A stretch of DNA of 64,000 nt from Deltaproteobacteria bacterium. GTDB lineage: Bacteria; Desulfobacterota; GWC2-55-46. A program made the translations under genes and the position numbers. The notes below the pieces were generated by a model. The model did no database searches. It was not told where the DNA came from and was given only the letters and a program-made list of their open reading frames with translations. This document shows positions 25,777-38,709 of the stretch, piece by piece. The stretch spans positions 62,001 to 126,000 of the forward strand of contig JAIOIE010000008.1 of assembly GCA_019912665.1 (NCBI GenBank). Reading direction: 5' to 3'. Numbering within the stretch: position 1 is the stretch's first letter; each line of letters begins with the position of its first letter.

Positions 25777-26715
25777 CTATCTCTGGAACCTCGGCCCCGA
25801 AGGGTGATTGGAGCCGTGCACCTGGGTATGGCAGTTCAGGCAGGCCTTCCCGACGAGCTGCTGGGCAACACTTCCGCTTCCTCCGACTATCTTGCTGCCA
25901 TCATAGATGTTACTCGGATGGAACTGGACCGAGTGGCAGGACTGGCAGAGGAACGGCGCCCTCGTCTTAAGGAGCGCTTCGTGGTTGGAGCCGTGCGGGT
26001 CGTGGCAGTTCGCGCAGTTCTCCCTTACGGGCGGGTGCTCCCAGAGGAGCGGGCCGCGCTTCTCTGCATGGCACTGGTAGCATGTCTCGTTTACCGATGC
26101 GGTCTTAAGCAGGCTCGGTCCAGGGCCGCCGTGCGGGTTATGGCAGGCCGCGCAGTCCATGAGGCCCTCACGCAAAGGCATGTGAGAAGACCTCTGGAGC
26201 TGGGCCCTCCTTTCCTTGTGGCACTGGAAACAGGCCTTTTTCGAGTCCTCGTTCACGAAAAGGCTCTTGGGGCTCCTTTTCTCCATAACGTAATGGCACG
26301 AGTTGCAGGTAAGGTTCGCGTTGTCGTGCGAGCTCCCCTTCCAGTGCATCCTTATGCCTTTCTCATGGCAGCTCAGGCATACCCCGTTCTTCTTCTCAGG
26401 CCTTATGGAGCGGTCCTTGAACGAGAAGATGTGCTCCCTTGAAGGCACTTCTACATGCTTGCCCGCGGGGCCGTGGCAGGACTCGCAGTCATTGCCGCCC
26501 CTGTGCGGGAAGACCCTGCCGTGCCTGGTCTCCGAGTAGCTTTCCACGTATTGCGGATGGCAGTTGGCGCAAACGGACCTGTCGCCTACGAATGCCGCGT
26601 CCTTCTGCGCTGGATTTAGCAGCCCCCAGTCCGGCCCGGAGGCGGCCAAGGCAGCCTGGGCCAGGAAAAGGAATACCGCCAGGCCGAGAGGCAGGAACAG
26701 GAAACCTCTTATCAT
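25777..26715 (-). CDS. Decaheme c-type cytochrome, MtrA/DmsE family
   Basis: A 312-residue periplasmic cytochrome with a signal peptide (about 1-25) and exactly ten CxxCH heme-binding motifs (from CANCH to CLNCH), which is the count for MtrA/DmsE proteins. It should form a heme wire inside the MtrB-like barrel encoded downstream, moving electrons across the outer membrane to or from extracellular minerals or other acceptors. It is the first gene of a two-gene minus-strand operon. No extracellular MtrC/OmcA-type cytochrome is present in the window. Confidence 0.93.
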   Translation of the reverse strand: MIRGFLFLPLGLAVFLFLAQAALAASGPDWGLLNPAQKDAAFVGDRSVCANCHPQYVESYSETRHGRVFPHRGGNDCESCHGPAGKHVEVPSREHIFSFKDRSIRPEKKNGVCLSCHEKGIRMHWKGSSHDNANLTCNSCHYVMEKRSPKSLFVNEDSKKACFQCHKERRAQLQRSSHMPLREGLMDCAACHNPHGGPGPSLLKTASVNETCYQCHAEKRGPLLWEHPPVRENCANCHDPHGSNHEALLKTRAPFLCQSCHSVQFHPSNIYDGSKIVGGSGSVAQQLVGKACLNCHTQVHGSNHPSGPRFQR

Positions 26716-26908
26716 CTCTCCCCCTTTTCTTCTGCGTATGGCTTAACAGCATGAAGGCGCCAGGCCCCATGCGCTGCAGACTACGCCGATGCAAATAGCG
26801 AGAGAGCCCTGTCGGGGTGCCTTGATCTGGAATTGGACGGGATGTTTCCGCGGAATGGTCGTGGTGGGGAACTGAACGGTCCCGGCTCTGAACGAGCAGA
26901 TTGACTAT

Positions 26909-26937
26909 GACATATCAGATACCGGCAGATTTGTCAA
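26909..26937 (-). promoter_or_regulatory. Possible promoter for the decaheme/MtrB-like operon
   Basis: On the minus strand, a perfect -35 TTGACA and a weak -10 TATGTC are separated by 17 bases, about 195 bases upstream of the decaheme ATG. The 26716-26960 spacer holds no gene. The weak -10 would fit activator control, which is inference. Confidence 0.4.
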
Positions 26938-26960
26938 ACCGGAGGGAAGCGCCCCGGGCC

Positions 26961-27314
26961 TCAGCGCTCCTTCCTTCTCCGTATCCTTTCGGCGCAGTCG
27001 GGATCCCGTTCCGAAAGGAGCCTTTCCTGCACCTCTATCGGGTCCTTGAGCTCGTCCTGGACCGCCTTGCCGGTAGCGAGGGTCTCATCGAGCGGGCTTT
27101 GGTGCCTGAAGCCCCTCCGCTCCATTTCCCTTGCGTCCGCCTCGTGCCTGAGATAGAGGGCCCTTAGCTTGCCTCTCCACCGGGCGGTCTCAGGATGGCT
27201 GGAGAAGCCCTTGAGCCCGTTTATTATGATGCTCCAGAGCGCGTGCGCCTCGTTGTGCTCGCCTAAAAGATGCCGGTCGCATAGAAGCTCCGGGTCTATG
27301 TCCCATATCCTCAT
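26961..27314 (-). CDS. Small Pyr_excise-family protein (T4 endonuclease V-like)
   Basis: A 117-residue protein that resembles the pyrimidine-dimer DNA glycosylase family: MRIWDIDPELL followed by HLLGEHNEAHALW, which aligns with the T4 endonuclease V helix carrying catalytic Glu23 (here Glu22). The N-terminal Thr that acts as nucleophile in the phage enzyme is Arg here, as in many bacterial relatives, so the classic lyase activity is doubtful. It stands alone between the cytochrome operon and the glycosyltransferases. A role in repair or nucleic-acid binding is inference. Confidence 0.65.
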   Translation of the reverse strand: MRIWDIDPELLCDRHLLGEHNEAHALWSIIINGLKGFSSHPETARWRGKLRALYLRHEADAREMERRGFRHQSPLDETLATGKAVQDELKDPIEVQERLLSERDPDCAERIRRRKER

Positions 27315-27392
27315 GGTCCTAACCGAAACACCTGACGGAAAGCCGGAACACCGCCTTCAAAGGAAATGCCTACCCTCGGATGGTTTTCGAAT

Positions 27393-29051
27393 TCAATGAG
27401 ACGATAAAAAGCTTTCTGGTACGGACCAGTCCTCGTTTAGGTAAAAAATCTTGAAGCTATCCCCTTTCGGAGGGAAAAGCATGAATGGCACCGGACCCCA
27501 GACACTTGAATAAAAACCAGCGCCCCCGTCAAAAGGCATCGTGGCCACATACGGGATGGGGAAATCGTAGCCATCGAGGTATGATATATCCAAGCTATCA
27601 GGAACTATCGTCGTGATACCGGTGTTATTAAGAGGGATTGCCACAAGGCTGCCGGTTGCAATCATGCTGCTTCTGTTGTTTATCGGAATAGCTCCTTTTT
27701 TTTCCATGTAATACTGGAAGCCCCAGTGCCCTTGGAACCAGATCTTCGTTCCCATGCCCGAGTATTTCTCCGAGATGGCCCTGGCAGCGGCCCTGGCGTT
27801 ATCGGCAAAACCGTAATCGGCCCACGCTACGAAAAAGGAGACGGCTAGCGCCGGGATAAGCGGAAGATACACCCTCAATAAACTTTTCCCCTCGGCCGCC
27901 CTCATTACGAGGATTGCGGCGGCAGGGACCATCGGCAGTATCGACCTTGCGTTTATGGTCCAATTGACGAATGTCGCAAAAACGAAGGTGCCTGCCACCC
28001 AGAGAAGGAGGAGGACCGAGGCCGCGTCCCTTCTCTTTACGAAGTCAGTGGCCGCAAGCAGGAGTATGCCGGCCCCGGCAGCCCAGCAGGCCGCCATTTG
28101 CGCAATGTAGCCCCAGCCGAAACCCGGCTCGAAGAGGACAATGCCTCCCATGGTGCCTTTTCCGTAGACATACGCGGCCCCGGCTGCGGCGAGCGCGGCT
28201 CCAATCAGAGCGGCCCTGAGGCCCAGGACTGAAGGGAGGAGGAATAAGGCCATTATTACGGAGCCGCCCGCAAAGACGACCCCAATAAAGGCCTTCTCTG
28301 CGGTAATCCCCCTGCTCCCGCCCGTAACGCCTGTTGCGTAGCCTGCGGCATCGAGCAGGAGCCCCCTCCCGTACATGTGCTGCGTATAGAGCTGATATCC
28401 GACAAGCGCCGCGACCGGGATAACGAGGTATGCGAGCGCCTTGATGCCCCTTTTCCCGTGGAATAAGGAATAGACCAGAAGGAGAGGTATCAGGCTCACT
28501 CCGAAGTATTTCGTGAGCGCGGCGAGCGCTATAAGGACCCCTCCGATTGCAAGGTCCAAGCCCCTATCCCTGTCGAGCCCCCGTATCCAGAAGACCATGG
28601 CCCAGTTCCAGAAGGCAAGGAGCATCACGTCGCACATTAGGCTGGTCGAGGAAACGAGAAAGGCGGGGGTGGCTACAGCCGCAAGCGCGGCCGCCAAAGG
28701 CATCTTCGTAAAACGGAGAGCCAGCGCATAGGCGCCGAGCGCGGCAAAGAGCGCCGGGACAAGGAAAGCGATATGGAGCGCCCTCTCGGAAAAGCCCGTG
28801 AAAAGGGCTATGAGCGCCATGTAATAGCTCGTAAGCGGCGGGTTCTTTATGAAATCATGCGCCGCGCTCTCGTAGCTCCACCAATTGCCGTTAAAGCCGT
28901 AGAAATCCCAGGGACTCTCGAGTATCTGCCGCGCGGTCCAGACAAAGAGCGTGTCGTCTATATGGAAAGCCTTGTCAATGAATGGGAGTAGCGGCAGGAC
29001 GGCCGCAAGAGATATTATTATCAGATGGCTTTTTGGAATGCCTGTCTTCAT
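27393..29051 (-). CDS. GT39-like membrane glycosyltransferase, copy 2
   Basis: A 552-residue polytopic protein of the dolichyl-phosphate-mannose/ArnT type (PMT_2). The first extracytoplasmic loop has the conserved acidic pair in HIDDTLF, followed by about ten or more helices and a soluble C-terminal domain. Such enzymes transfer a sugar from a polyprenyl carrier to lipid or protein on the periplasmic face. The sequence is very similar to the neighbouring gene at 29147-30847, especially in the first 230 residues, showing a tandem duplication. The acceptor is unknown. Confidence 0.8.
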   Translation of the reverse strand: MKTGIPKSHLIIISLAAVLPLLPFIDKAFHIDDTLFVWTARQILESPWDFYGFNGNWWSYESAAHDFIKNPPLTSYYMALIALFTGFSERALHIAFLVPALFAALGAYALALRFTKMPLAAALAAVATPAFLVSSTSLMCDVMLLAFWNWAMVFWIRGLDRDRGLDLAIGGVLIALAALTKYFGVSLIPLLLVYSLFHGKRGIKALAYLVIPVAALVGYQLYTQHMYGRGLLLDAAGYATGVTGGSRGITAEKAFIGVVFAGGSVIMALFLLPSVLGLRAALIGAALAAAGAAYVYGKGTMGGIVLFEPGFGWGYIAQMAACWAAGAGILLLAATDFVKRRDAASVLLLLWVAGTFVFATFVNWTINARSILPMVPAAAILVMRAAEGKSLLRVYLPLIPALAVSFFVAWADYGFADNARAAARAISEKYSGMGTKIWFQGHWGFQYYMEKKGAIPINNRSSMIATGSLVAIPLNNTGITTIVPDSLDISYLDGYDFPIPYVATMPFDGGAGFYSSVWGPVPFMLFPPKGDSFKIFYLNEDWSVPESFLSSH

Positions 29052-29146
29052 ATGCCTCCGGAACCGTGCCGATTAAATTCTGGTATGTTGTTCCGATTCA
29101 AAAACTTGGCGAAGGACTCCCTGCGCTCTGCAAACGCGAATCATGC

Positions 29147-30847
29147 TCAGGGGGTGCCGCGCGGCCTCACCGGGAACCCGGCCATTCGCGGCACGTCCTC
29201 GGCCAGGAGGTCCCTCGGCAGGACCCAGTCCTCGTTCATCCGGAATACGACATAGGTCTCCCCCTTGGGCGGGAAGAGCATGAACGGCATGGGGCCCCAC
29301 TGGTGCGCGTAGAACCCTGCGCCGCCGCCCTGGGGCATGGTCTCAACGTACTGGGCCGGGAAGCTGTCGACCATGCCCGTCTTATCGAGCCGGTCCGGGA
29401 AGCGCTTGAGGCCGTAGTTGTTATACGGGATGGCCACCATGCTCCCTTTTTTTATTTCGCTCCCCTTTGCGTCTATCGGGAGAGCGCCAGCGCTCTCCAT
29501 GTAATACTGAAAGCCCCAGTGTCCCTGGAACCAGAGCTTTCCTCCACCGGAATATCCTTCCGAGATTATCCGGGCGGCTGTCCTTGCGCTGTTCGCGAAA
29601 TTATAATCGGCCTGGGTAACGAAAAAAGAGACCGCGAACGCCGGGATAATGGGGAAATAGGCCCTCAGCGCGCCCTTGCCCTCGGCCGCCCTCATTAAAA
29701 GCATGGATACCGCGGGGACCATCGGCAGTATAGACCTGGCGTTTATGGACCAATTGACGAAGACGGCGAAGACAAAGGTCCCGGCCACCCATAAAAGGAG
29801 AAGTACAGAACCTGCGTCCTTCCTTTTCATAAAATCGGATACGGCAAGGAAGAGCACCCCGGCCCCGGCAGCCCAGTAGACCGCCAACTGCGCTATGAAG
29901 CCCCAGCCGAAGCCGGGCTTGAAGAGGACGACATCCTCTTCCTCGAATGAGCCCTTAAGGTACGCATACGCTGCACCGGCTGCGGCAAGCGCAACACCAG
30001 CCGCGACCGCCCTGAGGCCGAATAGCGAGGGGATGAGGAAAAGGGCCGTTATTATGGAGCCGCCGACGAAAACCACGCCTGTAAAGACCCTTTCATGCTG
30101 CGGCATGGCGCTAAAGACCTTTATGCCGGTGGCATAGTCCGCGGCGTCGAAAAGTAGCCCCCTCCCGTACATGTATTGCGTGTAGAACTGATACCCCGCG
30201 AGCGCGGCAACCGGTATCAGGAAATACGCGAGCGCCTTGAAGCCCTTCTTCCCCCGGAATACGGAATAGGCAGCAAGGAGAGGTATGAGGCTCACCCCGA
30301 AGTATTTCGTGAGCGCGGCAAGGACAATAAGCACGCCGCCTATTGCGAGGTCAAGGCCCCTGTCCTTATCGAGCCCCCGTATCCAGAAGAACATGGCCCA
30401 GTTCCAGAAGGCAAGCAGCATCACGTCGCACATGACATTTGTCGAGGAGACGAGAAAGGCTGGGGTCGCAACCGCCGCAAGCGCCGCCGCCAGTGGCATT
30501 TTCGTGAAACGGAGCGCCATCGCGTAGGCGCCGAGCGCGGCAAAAAGCGCGGGGACCAGGAAAGCTATATGGAGCGCTTTCTCGGAGAAGCCCGTAAAGA
30601 GGGCTATGAAAGCTATGTAATAGCTCGTAAGCGGAGGGTTCTTTATGAATGTATGCGCAGCATTTTCATAGCTGAACCAGTTCCCGGTAAAGCCGTAGAA
30701 GTCCCAGGGGCGTTCGAGTATCTGCCTCGCGGTCCAGACAAAGAGCGTATCGTCTACATGGAAGGCCTTGTCAATGAAGGGGAGGAGCGGCAGGACGGCC
30801 GCAAGAGATAAGACCAATATATGGCTTGCCTTGGGCCCTGACTTCAT
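29147..30847 (-). CDS. GT39-like membrane glycosyltransferase, copy 1
   Basis: A 566-residue paralogue of the downstream gene with the same order of features: HVDDTLF acidic motif in the first loop, a polytopic membrane region and a soluble end. The similarity by eye is highest in the first 230 residues and weaker in the middle (about 245-300), where this copy has small insertions, and in the last 70 residues. The two genes lie in the same direction with 95 bases between them and are probably co-transcribed. Confidence 0.8.
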   Translation of the reverse strand: MKSGPKASHILVLSLAAVLPLLPFIDKAFHVDDTLFVWTARQILERPWDFYGFTGNWFSYENAAHTFIKNPPLTSYYIAFIALFTGFSEKALHIAFLVPALFAALGAYAMALRFTKMPLAAALAAVATPAFLVSSTNVMCDVMLLAFWNWAMFFWIRGLDKDRGLDLAIGGVLIVLAALTKYFGVSLIPLLAAYSVFRGKKGFKALAYFLIPVAALAGYQFYTQYMYGRGLLFDAADYATGIKVFSAMPQHERVFTGVVFVGGSIITALFLIPSLFGLRAVAAGVALAAAGAAYAYLKGSFEEEDVVLFKPGFGWGFIAQLAVYWAAGAGVLFLAVSDFMKRKDAGSVLLLLWVAGTFVFAVFVNWSINARSILPMVPAVSMLLMRAAEGKGALRAYFPIIPAFAVSFFVTQADYNFANSARTAARIISEGYSGGGKLWFQGHWGFQYYMESAGALPIDAKGSEIKKGSMVAIPYNNYGLKRFPDRLDKTGMVDSFPAQYVETMPQGGGAGFYAHQWGPMPFMLFPPKGETYVVFRMNEDWVLPRDLLAEDVPRMAGFPVRPRGTP

Positions 30848-31032
30848 CTACAAGATACCCTAAAAAACCCGGTCATCATCGATTTTCCAAAAGTTTTATC
30901 CTTCACAGGAACTCTAACACAGCAGAAGTATCCGTTTCAATTCAAAACCTTGCGGCCGGAACGGAGAAAACCAGGCAGCCTGCCCCGGATACTCCTCCGA
31001 GCACGTGCGCATCGGAACAGCGGCCGCGCAAG

Positions 31033-31061
31033 TTGACTTTTGGCGATTCCGCACAAACAAT
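31033..31061 (+). promoter_or_regulatory. Possible promoter for the 84-residue protein gene
   Basis: TTGACT and AACAAT lie 17 bases apart and 29 bases upstream of the ATG. The -10 match is weak. The rest of the spacer 30848-31089 shows no gene. Confidence 0.3.
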
Positions 31062-31089
31062 TAAATATGTCCTTATAAGGAGGTTGGCC

Positions 31090-31344
31090 ATGAAATATCT
31101 TGTAGAATCACCACACACGAAGGAAGAATGCGCAAGGGAGATGGACGGAATACTGGCGAAGGGCGAGAAGACCCTCGATAACTTCTACTGGGGATGCAGC
31201 AAGGGCGACCACACTGCCTACGCCATAGTAGACGCGAAGAACGAATCAGAGGTCAAGCAGATGATCCCTGATTTCGCGAGGGACAGGGCAAAGGTAGTCG
31301 AGGTGGACAAGTTCTCCCCTGACAAGATAAGGTCTTTCCATTAA
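31090..31344 (+). CDS. Small conserved protein, unknown function
   Basis: An 84-residue soluble protein starting MKYLVESPHTKEEC, with GCSKGDHTAY in the middle and ending KFSPDKIRSFH. The alternating strand/helix pattern suggests a small ferredoxin-like fold, but I cannot assign a function. AAGGAGG lies eight bases before the ATG, which fixes the start; the open frame upstream lacks coding character. A hairpin terminator follows directly. Confidence 0.75.
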   Translation: MKYLVESPHTKEECAREMDGILAKGEKTLDNFYWGCSKGDHTAYAIVDAKNESEVKQMIPDFARDRAKVVEVDKFSPDKIRSFH

Positions 31345-31351
31345 CCAGGAT

Positions 31352-31390
31352 GGGGCGGCCTGAAATCAGGAACACGGGCAAGGCCGCCCC
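31352..31390 (+). terminator. Hairpin terminator
   Basis: A 10-bp stem, GGGGCGGCCT with AGGCCGCCCC, and a 19-base loop, starts seven bases after the 84-residue gene. Only three T follow, so it may be leaky and let transcription enter the next gene. Confidence 0.6.
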
Positions 31391-31395
31391 TTTCC

Positions 31396-31725
31396 ATGAA
31401 TTCAATGGCTAAGGACAAAAAAAAGGAGCTCCTCAACTTCCTGGACAGGAGGGCGTTTGACCCCATATTGAGGGCGCGCGAAAGCGACTTCCCTGATTCG
31501 AAAAAGATGGCCTTGAAGGACGTCCAGAACGCGACCAGGAAGGAGAAGGAGCGCTTTCATAAATACGGGAGCGCTGAGGAGGTCGTCGTGAACTTCAAGC
31601 GCGACCTGCACTCGGGCGCGGCGAGGAAGGTGAATAGCGAGCTTGAGACGCTGGGTCTTCCAAGGCTTGCGGACGTGAAGGACGAATTCGAGGACCTCGG
31701 AAGGAAATTGGGCGTTGCGGCGTAA
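31396..31725 (+). CDS. Small charged protein, unknown function
   Basis: A 109-residue, highly charged, mostly helical soluble protein (many Lys, Arg, Glu) beginning near MAKDKKKELLNFLDRRAFD. No known domain is recognised; I recall similar short proteins in delta-type genomes but cannot name the family. Start may be 31396 or the ATG three codons later (31405). It ends 35 bases before the convergent rRNA-operon terminator. Confidence 0.65.
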   Translation: MNSMAKDKKKELLNFLDRRAFDPILRARESDFPDSKKMALKDVQNATRKEKERFHKYGSAEEVVVNFKRDLHSGAARKVNSELETLGLPRLADVKDEFEDLGRKLGVAA

Positions 31726-31760
31726 GCAAAAGATCGGCTTTCAGCTTTTCCGTGCATAAA

Positions 31761-31790
31761 AAAACCCGCCAGATTTCTCTGGCGGGTTTT
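31761..31790. terminator. Terminator of the rRNA operon (bidirectional)
   Basis: A 13-bp stem (AAAACCCGCCAGA with its complement) and four-base loop lies 9 bases beyond the 5S 3' end and is followed by T on the minus strand. It also ends the converging plus-strand gene. Confidence 0.9.
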
Positions 31791-31798
31791 GATTTAAA

Positions 31799-31914
31799 TC
31801 CCGCGGCGTCCTACTCTCCCACATAGTTGCCCATGCAGTACCATCGGCCCTGAGGAGCTTAACTGCCGTGTTCGGGATGGGAACGGGTGTGACCTCCTCG
31901 GTATGGCCACGGGA
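31799..31914 (-). rRNA. rrf: 5S ribosomal RNA
   Basis: The minus strand reads as a full 5S rRNA: CCCGTGGCCATACC at the 5' side, the conserved CCGAACACGG loop region, GGGCCGATGGTACTGC, and GAGAGTAGGACGCCGCGGG at the 3' side pairing with the start. It is the last gene of the operon. Ends are approximate. Confidence 0.95.
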
Positions 31915-31921
31915 AAGCGTA

Positions 31922-31997
31922 ATTCTAGCTTTCCAATCGAACAGGGTAACTTTCTTCAAAACGCCGGGAATCAATAACCAAGCATCACAAGTATAAT
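31922..31997 (-). repeat. 3' arm of the 23S processing stem
   Basis: This spacer between 23S and 5S is largely complementary to 34976-35048 upstream of 23S (for example CTTGGTTATTGATTC and TACCCTGTTCGATTG matching in inverted form). The pair forms the long helix cut by RNase III to release pre-23S RNA. Confidence 0.8.
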
Positions 31998-34975
<2,978 letters not shown>

Positions 34976-35048
34976 GATACTTGTGCGCTTGGTTATTGAT
35001 TCTTCAGCGTCTTGAAGATTTATTACCCTATTCGATTGTCAAAGAGCG
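34976..35048 (-). repeat. 5' arm of the 23S processing stem
   Basis: The spacer just upstream of 23S is the inverted complement of 31922-31997 over most of its length. It forms the base-paired stalk of pre-23S rRNA. CAAAGAGC at its far end also matches the box used near the 16S stem. Confidence 0.8.
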
Positions 35049-35096
35049 TGAAACTATGTTTTGAATCCTTAAAAGCCTGTATAGATGCCCGTAATT

Positions 35097-35172
35097 TGGT
35101 GGAGGTAAGCGGGATCGAACCGCTGACCTTCTGGTTGCAAACCAGACGCTCTCCCAGCTGAGCTATACCCCC
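35097..35172 (-). tRNA. tRNA-Ala (TGC)
   Basis: A 76-base tRNA in the 16S-23S spacer with encoded CCA. The anticodon loop TTTGCAA carries TGC; the acceptor GGGGGTA pairs with TACCTCC (allowing one G-T pair), and GGTTCGATCC forms the T arm. Confidence 0.97.
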
Positions 35173-35220
35173 GGAACCGGCCCGTCCTCAGAGTGAGGCG
35201 GCGGTTACGATCACGGTTTA

Positions 35221-35297
<77 letters not shown>

Positions 35298-35366
35298 TTA
35301 TTGCGTGCGGGGCCGGATTCGATTCCCGGGCCTTAAAGGCCCTGGCCCTTCTTGCGAAAGAACGCT

Positions 35367-35400
35367 CTGCTCTTTGCAAACTAAATAGCAAGCGACAGTC
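35367..35400 (-). repeat. 3' arm of the 16S processing stem
   Basis: A 34-base sequence after 16S that is the inverted complement of 37084-37116 before 16S with one mismatch and one bulge. Together they form the RNase III stem of pre-16S RNA. Confidence 0.85.
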
Positions 35401-35480
35401 TGACCCGAACCCCTTCAAAGGTCTTTCGTGTGGATTATAGCCCGTGCCCCGCCGAAGCGAGGGCACGGACCGGTTCTCCA

Positions 35481-37041
<1,561 letters not shown>

Positions 37042-37083
37042 AGTTCTGATTCTGGAATTTAAAGGGGGTGATTTAGGGTTTTT

Positions 37084-37116
37084 GACTGTGCTTGCTATTT
37101 AGTTTTCAAAGAGCAG
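37084..37116 (-). repeat. 5' arm of the 16S processing stem, with box-like motif
   Basis: The leader reads (minus strand) CTGCTCTTTGAAAACTAAAT and on into AGCAAGC; it pairs with 35367-35400. The TGCTCTTTGA part resembles the boxA antitermination element of rRNA leaders. Confidence 0.8.
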
Positions 37117-37215
37117 AAGGCTTAAAAAAGTCTTAATGCTATATTTTTAAAATATCATTTTGCAGTGTTCCATGCAAGGAATTAATCAAGTCTTGGAACC
37201 GCAGCGAATCTAACC

Positions 37216-37244
37216 ATTTTACATTTTCAGATATGCCCTGTCAA
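37216..37244 (-). promoter_or_regulatory. rRNA operon promoter P2
   Basis: Minus-strand TTGACA, 17 bases, then TAAAAT, about 175 bases upstream of 16S. The -35 is perfect and the -10 differs by one base. Confidence 0.8.
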
Positions 37245-37347
37245 GCTCTTTTTCGGCATCCTTGCATTTTTTTTCACCGGGCCAAGCTGCCTGTCCCGGA
37301 CGGGGCAGCTTCTTTAGAAGCCCCCCTCTTCATCAGCAGGGTCTATA

Positions 37348-37376
37348 TATATAACCCATACCCAGAACCCTGTCAA
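37348..37376 (-). promoter_or_regulatory. rRNA operon promoter P1
   Basis: Minus-strand TTGACA, 17 bases, then TATATA, about 130 bases upstream of P2. Tandem strong promoters are usual for rRNA operons. A hairpin (AGCTGCC against GGCAGCT, 37286-37312) lies between P1 and P2; its role is unclear. The spacer from 37042 to 37506 contains no gene. Confidence 0.82.
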
Positions 37377-37506
37377 CACAAAAAACCAACATATTGATAC
37401 TTTTTTTTGAGTCAACGGGCGGCTTGAAATAGCCCTGTTTTATGCGGCAAACCGGGCTGTCCAGCCCCTTCCAGCAAGCAAAATCAGGGCAGGACAAAAC
37501 CGCATC

Positions 37507-38703
37507 CTATGCGAACGAGACCTTCCTGAAGAACCTCTTGCCCACCTGTATGAGCACCTCTTTGCCCGCCGGAAGCTCCATCTTCCAGTCCGTGACCTTG
37601 CTGCCGTCCACCCTTACACCGCCCTGCTCCACAAGCCTACGGGCCTCGGATGTGGTCTCCGCAAGGCCCGCGCACTTCATGGCCGTAAGAATGCCCCTGT
37701 TCGGGTAATTCACTATCTCCACGGCCTCTATATCTTCAGGAGTCTCCTTTCTTGAAAAAAGAGCCCTGAAATCGGCTGCGGCCTTATCTGCCTCGGCCTC
37801 TCCCCAGTACCTTGCCGTAAGCTCTTTCGCAAGGGACTCCTTGGCGTCCCTGGGATGCACCTTCCCGGCCCGTATCTCCCCGGTTCTCTCTGCCGGGGCG
37901 CTCGAAAGGAGCTCATAGTACTTCATCATCAGCTCATCCGAGATGCTCATTACCTTGCCGAAGATCTCTCCGGGCGGCTCGGTTATGCCGATATAGTTCC
38001 CGAGCGACTTGCTCATCTTCTGTACGCCGTCCGTGCCCTCGAGGAGCGGGGTGGTTATGACCACCTGCGGCTCCTGTCCCATCTCCCTCTGAAGCTCCCT
38101 CCCGACAAGCAGGTTGAAGAGCTGGTCAGTGCCGCCGAGCTCGATATCCGCCTTCAAGACCACGGAGTCGTAGCCCTGGATAAGAGGATAGATGAACTCA
38201 TGTATGGCTATGGGCCTCCCTTCCGAGTACCTCTTCTGGAAGTCGTCCCTTTCGAGCATCCGGGCAACCGTATACCTCGATGCCAGGTTAATCATGTCAA
38301 CGGAACCCAGGCGGCCCATCCATTCGCTATTGAAGACCACCTCGGTCTTTTTCTCGTCGAGTATCTTGAAGGCCTGCGAGGTATAGGTGCTGGCGTTTTT
38401 CCTGACCTCCTCGGCGGTAAGGGGCTTCCTCGTCTCGTTCTTGCCGGTCGGGTCGCCTATCATGCCGGTGAAGTCGCCTATGAGGAGAAGCACCTGGTGT
38501 CCGAGGTCCTGGAAGTCCTTCAATTTCCGTATGAGGACCGTGTGCCCCAGATGGAGGTCAGGCGCGGTGGGGTCGAACCCGGCCTTGACCCTCAAGGGCT
38601 TTCCGGTTTTCGCCGAGCCTTCGAGCTTCTTAAAGAGCTCCTCCTCGGAGATTATCCCGGCCACACCCCTTTTAATTACCTCGATCTGCTTTCTGGGTTC
38701 CAT
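37507..38703 (-). CDS. tyrS: Tyrosyl-tRNA synthetase
   Basis: A 398-residue class I aminoacyl-tRNA synthetase. The HLGH signature is at 51-54 and KMSKS at about 229-233; an S4 RNA-binding domain occupies the last 65 residues. The HLGH form and the 398-residue length fit the TyrRS-Z (tyrZ) clade rather than the E. coli-like one. The gene follows ymdB after six bases with no T-box leader in between, so expression should follow the upstream operon. Confidence 0.95.
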   Translation of the reverse strand: MEPRKQIEVIKRGVAGIISEEELFKKLEGSAKTGKPLRVKAGFDPTAPDLHLGHTVLIRKLKDFQDLGHQVLLLIGDFTGMIGDPTGKNETRKPLTAEEVRKNASTYTSQAFKILDEKKTEVVFNSEWMGRLGSVDMINLASRYTVARMLERDDFQKRYSEGRPIAIHEFIYPLIQGYDSVVLKADIELGGTDQLFNLLVGRELQREMGQEPQVVITTPLLEGTDGVQKMSKSLGNYIGITEPPGEIFGKVMSISDELMMKYYELLSSAPAERTGEIRAGKVHPRDAKESLAKELTARYWGEAEADKAAADFRALFSRKETPEDIEAVEIVNYPNRGILTAMKCAGLAETTSEARRLVEQGGVRVDGSKVTDWKMELPAGKEVLIQVGKRFFRKVSFA

Positions 38704-38709
38704 CCCTCT

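Noticed and set aside
27393-30847. Glycosyltransferase pair considered as a composite mobile element or long direct repeat
   Set aside because: The similarity is confined to coding sequence, and no terminal repeats or transposase flank it; gene duplication is enough.
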